From the NCBI GenBank assembly GCA_014843695.1, contig CM026398.1, forward strand, positions 46,210,745 to 46,274,744: a stretch of 64,000 nucleotides of DNA, written 5' to 3'. The notes under the pieces were generated by a model, which saw only the letters and a list, made by a program, of their open reading frames with translations, did not search any database and had not been told where the DNA came from. The position numbers were made by a program, and so were the translations under genes. Positions within the stretch are counted from its first letter, which is position 1, and each line of letters begins with the position of its first letter. Shown here piece by piece: positions 28,551-41,900 of the stretch. Source of the DNA: Archivesica marissinica (Eukaryota > Mollusca > Bivalvia > Venerida > Vesicomyidae).

Positions 28551-31500
28551 CTAAAATGATGAAAATAAATAACAACAATATATATGAATATAAGTTATGC
28601 GTTTCTGTGGTGAAATTACTCTTAAATACACATATTGGCTGTCCGATTAGAGCAGTGGTTAGCTTCTCGCCAATGCAACCCGGATTCGATCCTCTGTCCG
28701 GGAAGTATGTTAGATGGTACGGTGGTCACCAGATCGGACAGGTGGGTTTTCTCCGGGTACTCCGGTTTCCTCCCACACGAATTACCACATTTACGCTTTC
28801 ATCAGCGCCAACGAGGGTGATTAATATAATTTGTTACAGCTTGTTTTGCAATCGTTGTAAAATAAGTAAAGATTATATTTTATATATTTCCTCTTCTTTC
28901 GCCCTCATGACGATGAATTCCATCAGGATTGAGGTCTCGAGAGCGATTAAGCTACTTATATTGTAAGAACCTGTTTCGCAATCAAGCTAAGATAAAGTTA
29001 TTTAAACCAAACTACGAAGATAACATTCCTCAAGTCAATCGTGGATTGTGGCTTCCAATGTGGTCGACAGTGCTATTTCTATTTATTACCTATCATGCAG
29101 GTCATGGGTTCGAGTCCTACTCTGGTACATACACCACAGCAGAGCACAATACACCAATACAAGGTTAATATTAACATTACACACTTGTATTATTAGCGCG
29201 CTCGCTTCTTACCAATGCAACCCGGGTTCGATCCTCGGGGACCGGGAAGTATGTTAGATGGTACGGTGGTCGCCAGATCGGACAGGTGGGTTTTCTCCGG
29301 GTACTCCGGTTTCCTCCCATATATAGGCATGACCACAAGTACGCTGCCATACGCGCCAACGAGAGTGATTAATATAAGTTGTTAAAACTTGCTTCGCAAT
29401 CGTAAAATAAATCATGTTTATTACAATTATTTTTAGTGATGACGAAATGAAGTAAAACCATATAAATGACAGAGCTACGTTTTACATTGTACATTTTAAA
29501 CCGAGGTCTCGTGTCGGTGCTTTACACCGTGCACGTAAAAGAACCAGAGGAGATTCTGGAATGGGTCTCTTGTCTGTATCATGCACTATCCTCCAACATC
29601 TAAAATAACTAATCTCTTCAGGAGGCGTCGCTCATATGGGCAACCGGTAGCGACGATAAATAAACGTAAACAAAAACTTGTACATGAAAGCAAGACGGTA
29701 GATGTCGTTATAGATATAATACGTCAGATCTTTTAACCCTAGACTTTCATTTCAAGTGGTATTTGAATTTTATTTACATGAAGCTGATGGGCATGACACC
29801 ATGAAGCTTGATTTCTACTAAGATGATGGGCAACCCATCAGGAAGCTTGATTTCTACTAAGATGATGGGCAACGTATCAGGAAGCTTGATTTCTACTAAG
29901 ATGATGGGCAACCCACTAGGAAGCTTGATTTCTACTAAGATGAAGGGTAATCCACCAGGAAGCTTGATTTCTACTAAGATGAAGGGCAACCCACCAGGAA
30001 GCTTGATTTCTACTAAGATGAAGGGTAACCCACCAGGAAGCTTGATTTCCATTAAGATGAAGGGCAACCCACCAGGAAGCTTGATTTCCATTAAGATGAA
30101 GGGTAACCCATCAGGAAGCTTGATTTCCATTAAGATGAAGGGTAACCCACCAGGAAGCTTGATTTCCATTAAGATGAAGGGTAACCCACCAGGAAGCTTG
30201 ATTTCCATTAAGATGAAGGGTAACCCATCAGGAAGCTTGATTTCCATTAAGATGAAGGGTAACCCACCAGGAAGCTTGATTTCCATTAAGATGAAGGGTA
30301 ACCCACCAGGAAGCTTGATTTCCATTAAGATGATGGGCAACCCACCAGGAAGCTTGATTTCCATTAAGATGATGGGTAACCCACCAGGAAGCTTGATTTC
30401 TACAAAGATGAAGGGCAACCCACCAGGAAGCTTGATTTCTACTAAGATGAAGGGTAACCCACCATGAAGCTTGATTTCTACTAAGATGAAGGGTAACCTA
30501 CCAGGAAGCTTGATTTCTACTAAGATGAAGGGTAACTCACCAGGAAGCTTGATTTCTACTAAGATGAAGGGTAACCCACCAGGAAGCTTGATTTCTACTA
30601 AGATGAAGGGTAACCCACCAGGAAGCTTGATTTCTACTAAGATGAAGGGAACCACCAGGAAGCTTGATTTCTACTAAGATGAAGGGTAACCCACCAGGAA
30701 GCTTGATTTCTACTAAGATGAAGGGTAACCCACCAGGAAGCTTGATTTCTACTAAGATGAAGGGCAACCCACCAGGAAGCTTGATTTCCATTAAGATGAA
30801 GGGTAACCCACCAGGAAGCTTGATTTCTACTAAGATGAAGGGTAACCCACCAGGAAGCTTGATTTCTACTAAGATGAAGGGTAACCCACCAGGAAGCTTG
30901 ATTTCTACTAAGATGAAGGGCAACCCATCAGGAAGCTTGATTTCCATTAAGATGAAGGGCAACCCACCATGAAGCTTGATTTCCATTAAGATGAAGGGCA
31001 CACTATCATGAAGCTTGATTTCCATTAAGATGAAGGGCACACTATCAGGAAGCTTGATTTCCATTAAGATGAAGGGCAACCCATCATGAAACTTGATTTC
31101 CATTAAGATGAAGGGCACACTATCATGAAGCTTGATTTCCATTAAGATGAAGGGCACACTATCAGGAAGCTTGATTTCCATTAAGATGAAGGGCACACTA
31201 TCAGGAAGCTTGATTTCCATTAAGATGAAGGGCACCCATCATGAAGCTTGATTTCCATAAGATGAAGGGCACACTATCATGAAGCTTGATTTCCATTAAG
31301 ATGAAGGGCACACTATCAGGAAGCTTGATTTCCATTAAGATGAAGGGCAACCCATCATGAAGCTTGACTTCCATTAAGATGAAGGGCACACTATCAGAAG
31401 CTTGATTCCATTAAGATGAAGGGCAACCCATCATGAAGCTTGATTTCCATTAAGATGAAGGGCACACTATCATGAAGCTTGATTTCCATTAAGATGAAGG

Positions 31501-34500
31501 GCACACTATCAGGAAGCTTGATTTCCATTAAGATGAAGGGCAACCCATCATGAAGCTTGATTTCCATTAAGATGAAGGGCACACTATCAGGAAGCTTGAT
31601 TTCCATTAAGATGAAGGGCACACTATCAGGAAGCTTGATTTCCATTAAGATGAAGGGCAACCCATCATGAAGCTTGATTTCCATTAAGATGAAGGGCACA
31701 CTATCATGAAGCTTGATTTCCATTAAGATGAAGGGCACACTATCAGGAAGCTTGATTTCCATTAAGATGAAGGGCACACTATCAGGAAGCTTGATTTCCA
31801 CTGGCCTGATGGGTAAACAATCAGGAAACTTGACATTTAGTTCAAGATAGATTTAATAATATTGGGACATATGTATATGCTGGAATATCTCAGTCGTAGC
31901 TCACTTTCTTTGCCCGGTTCTCTTCTGTTGTGCCGTCTCAGCTCTGAAATAATACAATTTACATGCATACAATATGTGACTCCAAACAGTATACAACAAA
32001 TCCGTACGTATACAACGCGAATAGCTGCATGTTCCACAACAAATCCGTACGTATACAACAAGAATAGCTGTATGTTCCACAACAATCCGTACGTATACAA
32101 CGTGAATAGCTGTATGTTCCACAACAAATCCGTACGTATACAACAAAAATAGCTGTATGTTCCACAACAAATCCGTACGTATACAACAAGAATAGCTGTA
32201 TGTTCCACAACAAGAATAGCTGATGTTCACAACAAATCCGTACGTATACAACAAATAGCTGCATGTTCCACAACAATCCGTACGTATACAACAAGAATAG
32301 CTGATGTTCCACAACAAATCCTACGTATACAACGAATAGCTGATGTTCACAACAAATCCGTACGTAACAAAATAGCTGATGTTCCACAACAATCCGTACG
32401 TATACAACAAGAATAGCTGCATGTTCCACAACAAATCCGTACGTATACAACAAGAATAGCTGCATGTTCCACAACAAATCCGTACGTATACAACAAGAAT
32501 AGCTGCATGTTCCACAACAAATCCGTACGTATACAACAAGAATAGCTGCATGTTCCACAACAAATCCGTACGTATACAACAGAATAGCTGTATGTTCCAC
32601 AACAAATCCGTACGTATACAACAAGAATAGCTGTATGTTCTACAACAAATCCGTACGTATACAACAAGAATAGCTGTATGTTCCACAACAAATCCGTACG
32701 TATACAACAAGAATAGCTGTATGTTCCACAACAAATCCGTACGTATACAACAAGAATAGCTGTATGTTCCACAACAAATCCGTACGTATACAACAAGAAT
32801 AGCTGTATGTTCCACAACAAATCCGTACGTATACAACAAGAATAGCTGTATGTTCCACAACAAATCCGTACGTATACAACAAGAATAGCTGTATGTTCCA
32901 CAACAAATCCGTACGTATACAACAAGAATAGCTGTATGTTCCACAACAAATCCGTACGTATACAACAAGAATAGCTGTATGTTCCACAACAAATCCGTAC
33001 GTATACAACAAGAATAGCTGTATGTTCCACAACAAATCCGTACGTATACAACAAGAATAGCTGTATGTTCCACAACAAATCCGTACGTATACAACAAGAC
33101 TAGCTGCATGTTCCACAACAAATCCGTACGTATACAACAAGACTAGCTGTATGTTCCACAACAAATCCGTACGTATACAACAAGACTAGCTGTATGTTCC
33201 ACAACAAATCCGTACGTATACAACAAGAATAGCTGTATGTTCCACAACAAATCCGTACGTATACAACAAGAATAGCTGTATGTTCCACAACAAATCCGTA
33301 CGTATACAACAAGAATAGCTGTATGTTCCACAACAAATCCGTACGTATACAACAAGAATAGCTGTATGTTCCACAACAAATCCGTACGTATACAACAAGA
33401 ATAGCTGTATGTTCCACAACAAATCCGTACGTATACAACAAGAATAGCTGTATGTTCCACAACAAATCCGTACGTATACAACAAGACTAGCTGTATGTTC
33501 CACAACAAATCCGTACGTATACAACAAGAATAGCTGTATGTTCCACAACAAATCCGTACGTATACAACAAGAATAGCTGTATGTTCCACAACAAATCCGT
33601 ACGTATACAACAAGAATAGCTGTATGTTCCACAACAAATCCGTACGTATACAACAAGAATAGCTGTATGTTCCACAACAAATCCGTACGTATACAACATG
33701 AATAGCTGTATGTTCCACAACTAATCCGTACGTATACAACAAGAATAGCTGCATGTTCCACAACAAATCCGTACGTATACAACAAGACTAGCTGCATGTT
33801 CCACAACAAATCCGTACGTATACAACAAGAATAGCTGTATGTTCCACAACAAATCCGTACGTATACAACAAGAATAGCTGTATGTTCTACAACAAATCCG
33901 TACGTATACAACAAGAATAGCTGTATGTTCCACAACTAATCCGTACGTATACAACAAGAATAGCTGCATGTTCCACAACAAATCCGTACGTATACAACAA
34001 GAATAGCTGTATGTTCCACAACAAATCCGTACGTATACAACATGAATAGCTGTATGTTCCACAACAAATCCGTACGTATACAACAAGAATAGCTGTATGT
34101 TCCACAACTAATCCGTACGTATACAACAAGAAGAGCTGTATGTTCCACAACAAATCCGTACGTATACAACAAGAATAGCTGTATGTTCCACAACTAATCC
34201 GTACGTATACAACAAGAATAGCTGTATGTTCCACAACAAATCCGTACGTATACAACAAGAATAGCTGCATGTTCCACAACAAATCCGTACGTATACAACA
34301 AGAATAGCTGTATGTTCCACAACAATCCGTACGTATACAACAAGAATAGCTGTATGTTCCACAACAAATCCGTACGTATACAACAAGAATAGCTGTATGT
34401 TCCACAACAAATCCGTACGTATACAACAAGAATAGCTGTATGTTCCACAACAAATCCGTACGTATACAACAAGAATAGCTGTATGTTCCACAACAAATCC

Positions 34501-37500
34501 GTACGTATACAACAAGAATAGCTGTATGTTCCACAACAAATCCGTACGTATACAACAAGAATAGCTGTATGTTCCACAACAAATCCGTACGTATACAACA
34601 AGAATAGCTGCATGTTCCACAACAAATCCGTACGTATACAACAAGAATAGCTGTATGTTCCACAACAAATCCGTACGTATACAACAGAATAGCTGTATGT
34701 TCCACAACAATCCGTACGTATACAACTGAATAGCTGTATGTTCCACAACAAATCCGTACGTATACAACAAGAATAGCTGTATGTTCCACAACAAATCCGT
34801 ACGTATACAACAAGAATAGCTGTATGTTCCACAACAAATCCGTACGTATACAACAAGAATAGCTGTATGTTCCACAACAAATCCGTACGTATACAACAAG
34901 AATAGCTGTATGTTCCACAACAAATCCGTACGTATACAACAAGACTAGCTGTATGTTCCACAACAAATCCGTACGTATACAACAAGAATAGCTGTATGTT
35001 CCACAACAAATCCGTACGTATACAACAAGAATAGCTGTATGTTCCACAACAAATCCGTACGTATACAACAAGAATAGCTGTATGTTCCACAACAAATCCG
35101 TACGTATACAACAAGAATAGCTGTATGTTCCACAACAAATCCGTACGTATACAACAAGAATAGCTGTATGTTCCACAACAAATCCGTACGTATACAACAA
35201 GAATAGCTGTATGTTCCACAACAAATCCGTACGTATACAACAAGAATAGCTGTATGTTCCACAACAAATCCGTACGTATACAACAAGAATAGCTGTATGT
35301 TCCACAACAAATCCGTACGTATACAACAAGAATAGCTGTATGTTCCACAACAAATCCGTACGTATACAACAAGAATAGCTGTATGTTCCACAACAAATCC
35401 GTACGTATACAACAAGAATAGCTGTATGTTCCACAACAAATCCGTACGTATACAACAAGAATAGCTGTATGTTCCACAACAAATCCGTACGTATACAACA
35501 AGAATAGCTGTATGTTCCACAACAAATCCGTACGTATACAACAAGAATAGCTGCATGTTCCACAACAAATCCGTACGTATACAACAAGAATAGCTGTATG
35601 TTCCACAACAAATCCGTACGTATACAACAAGAATAGCTGTATGTTCCACAACAAATCCGTACGTATACAACAAGAATAGCTGTATGTTCCACAACAAATC
35701 CGTACGTATACAACAAGAATAGCTGTATGTTCCACAACAAATCCGTACGTATACAACAAGAATAGCTGTATGTTCCACAACTAATCCGTACGTATACAAC
35801 AAGAATAGCTGTATGTTCCACAACAAATCCGTACGTATACAACAAGAATAGCTGTATGTTCCACAACTAATCCGTACGTATACAACAAGAATAGCTGTAT
35901 GTTCCACAACAAATCCGTACGTATACAACAAGAATAGCTGTATGTTCCACAACAAATCCGTACGTATACAACAAGAATAGCTGTATGTTCCACAACAAAT
36001 CCGTACGTATACAACAAGAATAGCTGTATGTTCCACAACTAATCCGTACGTATACAACAAGAATAGCTGTATGTTCCACAACAAATCCGTACGTATACAA
36101 CAAGAATAGCTGTATGTTCCACAACTAATCCGTACGTATACAACAAGAATAGCTGTATGTTCCACAACAAATCCGTACGTATACAACAAGAATAGCTGTA
36201 TGTTCTACAACAAATCCGTACGTATACAACAATAATTATTGAGGGATATATCAGCTATCCGTACGTATATATCAGCTATCCGTACGTATATATCAGCTAT
36301 CATTAAGACCTGACAAGTTTGACCTCTTATAAGATCATTATTTATGGTTGTTGGAACTGTTACGAGAGACTACCTTGTTACATAACAACTATTTCCCATT
36401 CCGATGAGGGTTTGATTAAATAAGTGCCAAGGATTTGATCTTCTGTTGTTTAACCCTTTCCCCCATAGGGACATAGACTTATATACAGCTGTATATCCAC
36501 ACACGAGACAAACTATATCAATCTGTCATTTACCCCACCGCACTGAGTGTATGCGCTGTCTCCACTTAAAGCAGCATTACATCGTATGAAATAAAAGATA
36601 TTTGAAAAAAATCAATTTTTACGTATGGGTAGCAATGCTGCTACACATTCAAACATTATACTTTGTATGCTTATGTTCATTTGGTAAACAGTGTTTTTTT
36701 GCGATAAAACAATCTCGAAACCGAAAGTAGGACTTTCCGAGTCGATCGGTCACGCACTTGTTTACAACCGGAACGCATCGTCCGCACTTGTTTATATTCG
36801 GAATGCATTTTCTAACTAAATTACTTGATATGTTGATTCATACCTCTGTTAGCTAAGTCTTTTAGGGACATGTCTACATCCCCACGAGGGGTTCGACATT
36901 AGAGGAAAATAGATAGATAGTCTTTCATGTTCAAAATATATACGTTGTTTTCTACATCCTCTGTTGTTTCACGCATGCGCTCTGTGTGTGTTTACATTTC
37001 GTGTGTTGATAAACAGATTCGCGTATACGACGGTTTAAATTTATTGGAATTTTATCGTTTCTGAGCGACTATTTCGATTTTTGTAAACACACACACATTA
37101 GTATTTATATTTTACCCAAAACATTCTTTATTACGATGTAATGCTGCTTTAAAGATATACAGATATTTATTGTGAGAATGTTTATGGTTGATTCGGTACT
37201 AAGGTGCAATGTATGTAGTATTAGTAATAGTTTATACACATTTTATTTTAGCTCGATTGCGAAACAAGTTCTTACAACTTATATGAATCACTCTTGATAC
37301 CTCATTACTGATGGAATCCAGCGCCACGAGGGAGAGAGAAGAGGCAAAGTGGAATTAAATGCCTTGCCTAATATTGCCCTTAGGCAAGGCATTTAATTCC
37401 ACTTTGCGTGTGGGACGAAGCTGGAGTACCCGGAGAAACCCACCCACCGACCACCGTACCATCTTACATACTTCCCATGCTTGGGATCAAACTCGGGTTG

Positions 37501-38918
37501 TATTTGTGAGAAGCGAGCGTGCTAACTACTGTGTTAATCATAGGGTTTAATAGAGTGGAAAAAGGGTGGATCAGAAAAGGGGGCATGGTGGGTAAAAAAA
37601 GAGACAGGATGGGTCAGAAAAGAGGCACGGAGGAGTTTGATACGCGAAGGGGGTAGGTGCTTGAGGGGTATTTGGGGGTTACATACCCCGAAATGTTGCT
37701 GGTTTACGGTGATTGACAGCTAATTCAGATAGATCAAAGAGGCAGTAGGGCGGTACATATTGGTCAACAGAGCGGACGATATCGATTATATAGGGGAGCT
37801 CGCCCGAAGACACTCACCTGTTCAGACTTACATAAACAAATTTAAAATAAAAACAAGATTTATTTCTTTCAAAATAGGCAAAATGACGGTGCTAAAGGGC
37901 AAAATGACGGTGCTAAAGGGCAAAATGACGGTGCTAAAGGGCAAAATGGCGGGGCTAAATGGCAAAATGACGGTGCTAAAGGGCAAAATGACGGTGCTAA
38001 AGGGCAAAATGGCGGGGCTAAAGGGCAAAATGGCGGGGCTAAAGGGCAAAATGGCGGTGCTAAAGGGCAAATGACGTAAGGGCGGGGCTAAAGGGCAAAA
38101 TGGCGGGGCTAAAGGGCAAAATGGCGGGGCTAAAGGGCAAAAGGGCGGGGCTAAAGGGCAAAATGGCGGGGCTAAAGGGCAAAATGGCGGGGCTAAAGGG
38201 CAAAATGGCGGTGCTAAAGGGCAAAATGACGGTGCTAAAGGGCAAAATGGCGGGGCTAAAGGGCAAAATGGCGGGGCTAAAGGGCAAAATGGCGGTGCTA
38301 AAGGGCAAAAGGGCGGGGCTAAAGGGCAAAATGGCGGGGCTAAAGGGCAAAATGGCGGGGCTAAAGGGCAAAATGGCGGGGCTAAAGGGCAAAATGACGG
38401 GGCTAAAGTGCAAAATGACGGGGCTAAAGGGCAAAATGACGGGGCTAAGAGCAAAATGGCGGGGCTAAAGGGCAAAATGGCGGGGCTAAAGGGCAAAATG
38501 ACGGAGCTAAGAGCAAAATGGCGGTGCTAAAGGGCAAAATGGCGGGGCTAAATGGGTCATGGTGCGGCGATCTGTCATTCCGCTCAGGAAAAAGGCTTAC
38601 ACTCAGACAGAAAGATCAGGTAATGCTGATAAGAGATACAGAACTTAGTTCTTGGTCACTATAAGATTATGTAATTAAAATTGATATACATTCACCGTTT
38701 ACTTCGGAAAAGGGGAAACTTTTAAAGTGCCACAATTTGTGCATGCAATTTACTTTTTCTATAAGAAATGTTGAGCGAAACTATGAGAGTCACTACAGAC
38801 GAGAAACAGAGCAGCCCCACAATGACACCATACACAATCTCATGCTGGTACTCGGTCTGGACAGTCTGGTCGAAATCCCCAACATCTTGTGACGAGTTGC
38901 TAGCATCATCATCGTCAT

Positions 38919-38952
<34 letters not shown>

Positions 38953-41900
38953 AGTGGCAAGAACTGAAATGAATGTATCATTAAGTAATAAATTGGCAAC
39001 ATGCACTTTACGTTTTCTGTGAGAAATAAGCATGCCATAATACAGTGACAACATAGTAGGTACTTAGTACCGTAGTTCTCCTGCATAGTGTAGTGTTGTT
39101 TTCCCCAGTATGGGTACCAACGGAGTAAGTACGGTAGTTCATCCACGCAATCCAGTCATGTTTTCCAAGTTTGGACATACATGTAGTGCCAACAGAGTAG
39201 GCACAGAGTACCGTAGTTCCCCCGCACAATGTAATCATATTTTTCCCAGTTTGGGAATAGTACTGTTCATTATACACTGCCTTGCGAGCATGTACGTATA
39301 TATCTACTAGCAGTGTTACTGTAGTGGAGTAGAGTATGTACATGCATATTTACCAGCAGTGTTACTGTAGTGGAGTATGTACATGCATATTTACCAGCAG
39401 TGTTACTGTAGTGGAGTATGTACGTGTTTATTTACCAGCAGTGTTACTGTAGTGGAGTATGTACGTGTATATTTACCAGCAGTGTTACTGCAGTGGAGTG
39501 TGTACGTGTATATTTACCAGCAGTGTTACTGTAGTGGAGTATGTACGTGTATATTTACCAGCAGTGTTACTGTAGTGGAGTGTGTACGTGTATATTTACC
39601 AGCAGTGTTACTGTAGTGGAGTATGTACGTGTATATTTACCGCAGTGTTACTGTAGTGGAGTATGTACGTGTATATTTACCAGCAGTGTTACTGTAGTGG
39701 AGTGTGTACGTGTATATTTACCAGCAGTGTTACTGTAGTGGAGTATGTACATGCATATTTACCAGCAGTGTTACTGTAGTGGAGTATGTACATGCATATT
39801 TACCAGCAGTGTTACTGTAGTGGAGTATGTACATGTATATTTACCAGCAATGCTACTGTAGTGGAGTATGTACGTGTATATTTACCAGCCGTGTTACTGT
39901 AGTGGAGTATGTACATGCATATTTACCAGCAGTGTTACTGTAGTGGAGTATGTACGTGTATATTTACCAGTAATACTACTGTAATGGAGTATGTACATGT
40001 ATATTTACCAGCAGTGTTACTGTAGTGGAGTGTGTACGTGTATATTTACCAGCAATGCTACTGTAGTGGAGTATGTACGTGTATATTTACCAGCAGTGCT
40101 ACTGTAGTGGAGTATGTACATGTATATTTACCAGCAATGCTACTGTAGTGGAGTATGTACGTGTATATTTACCAGCCGTGTTACTGTAGTGGAGTATGTA
40201 CATGTATATTTACCAGCAGTGTTACTGTGCCAGAGTATGTACATGTATATCAACCAGCAGTGTTACTGTAGTGGAGTATGTACGTGTATATTTACCAGCA
40301 GTGCTACTGCAGTGGAGTGTGTACGTGTTTTTCTACTAGCAGTGTTACTGTAGTGGAGTATGTACATGTATATTTACCAGCAGTGTTACTGTACCAGAGT
40401 ATGTACGTGTATATTTACCAGCAGTGTTACTGTAGTGGAGTATGTACGTGTATATTTACCAGCAGTGTTACTGTAGTGGAGTATATACGTGTATATTTAC
40501 CAGCAGTGTTACTGTAGTGGAGTATGTACGTGTATATTTACCAGCAATGCTACTGTAGTGGAGTATGTACGTGTATATTTACCAGCAGTGTTACTGTAGT
40601 GGAGTATGTACATGCATATTTACCAGCAGTGTTACTGTAGTGGAGTATATACGTGTATATTTACCAGCAATGCTACTGTAGTGGAGTATGTACGTGCATA
40701 TTTACCAGCAGTGTTACTGTAGTGGAGTATATACGTGTATATTTACCAGCAGTGTAACTGTTGTGGAGTGTGTACGTGTAGATTTACCAGCAGTGCTACT
40801 GCAGTGGAGTGTACGTGTTTTTCTACTAGCAGTGTTACTGTAGTGGAGTATGTACATGTATATTTACCAGCAGTGTTACTGTACCAGAGTATGTACATGT
40901 ATATTTACCAGCAGTGTTACTGTAGTGGAGTATGTACGTGTATATTTACCAGCAGTGTTACTGTAGTGGAGTATGTACATGTATATTTACCAGCAGTGTT
41001 ACTGTAGTGGAGTATGTACGTGTATATTTACCAGCAATGCTACTGTAGTGGAGTATGTACGTGTATATTTACCAGCAGTGTTACTGTAGTGGAGTATGTA
41101 CGTGTATATTCACCAGCAGTGTTACTGTAGAGGAGTATGTACGTGTATATTTACCAGCAGTGTTACTGTAGTGGAGTATGTACATGTATATTCACCAGCA
41201 GTGTTACTGTAGTGGAGTGTGTACGTGTATATTTACCAGCAGTGTTACTGTAGTGGAGTATGTACGTGTATATTCACCAGCAGTGTTACTGTAGTGGAGT
41301 GTGTACGTGTATATTTACCAGCAGTGCTACTGTAGTGGAGTGTGTACGTGTATATTTACCAGCAATGCTACTGTAGTGGAGTATGTACGTGTATATTTAC
41401 CAGCAGTGTTACTGTAGTGGAGTATGTACGTGTATATTTACCAGCAGTGTTACTGTAGTGGAGTATATACGTGTATATTTACCAGCAGTGTTACTGTAGT
41501 GGAGTATGTACGTGTATATTTACCAGCAATGCTACTGTAGTGGAGTATGTACGTGTATATTTACCAGCAGTGTTACTGTAATGGAGTATATACGTGTATA
41601 TTTACCAGCAGTGTTACTGTAGAGGAGTATGTACGTGTATATTTACCAGCAGTGTTACTGTATTGGAGTATGTACGTGTATAATTACCAGCAGTGTTACT
41701 GTAGTGGAGTATATACGTGTATATTTACCAGCAGTGTTACTGTTGTGGAGTGTGTACGTGTATATTTACCAGCAGTGTTACTGTAGTGGAGTATATACGT
41801 GTATATTTACCAGCAGTGTTACTGTTGTGGAGTGTGTACGTGTATATTTACCAGCAGTGTTACTGTAGAGGAGTATGTACGTGTATATTTACCAGCAGTG

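Noticed and set aside
29774..31801. Long open frames on both strands (up to 293 codons)
   Set aside because: 39-bp minisatellite: the period is divisible by three, so the frames are artefacts.
33887..35866. 659-codon open frame on the - strand, with overlapping frames of 200-500 codons
   Set aside because: It is the 43-bp satellite, whose unit has no stop in any - frame. There is no start context, domain or conservation, and the same peptide appears in all three frames.
38768..39022. 84-codon + strand frame with Ser/Ala runs
   Set aside because: Antisense of the gene B transmembrane exon and its triplet repeat.
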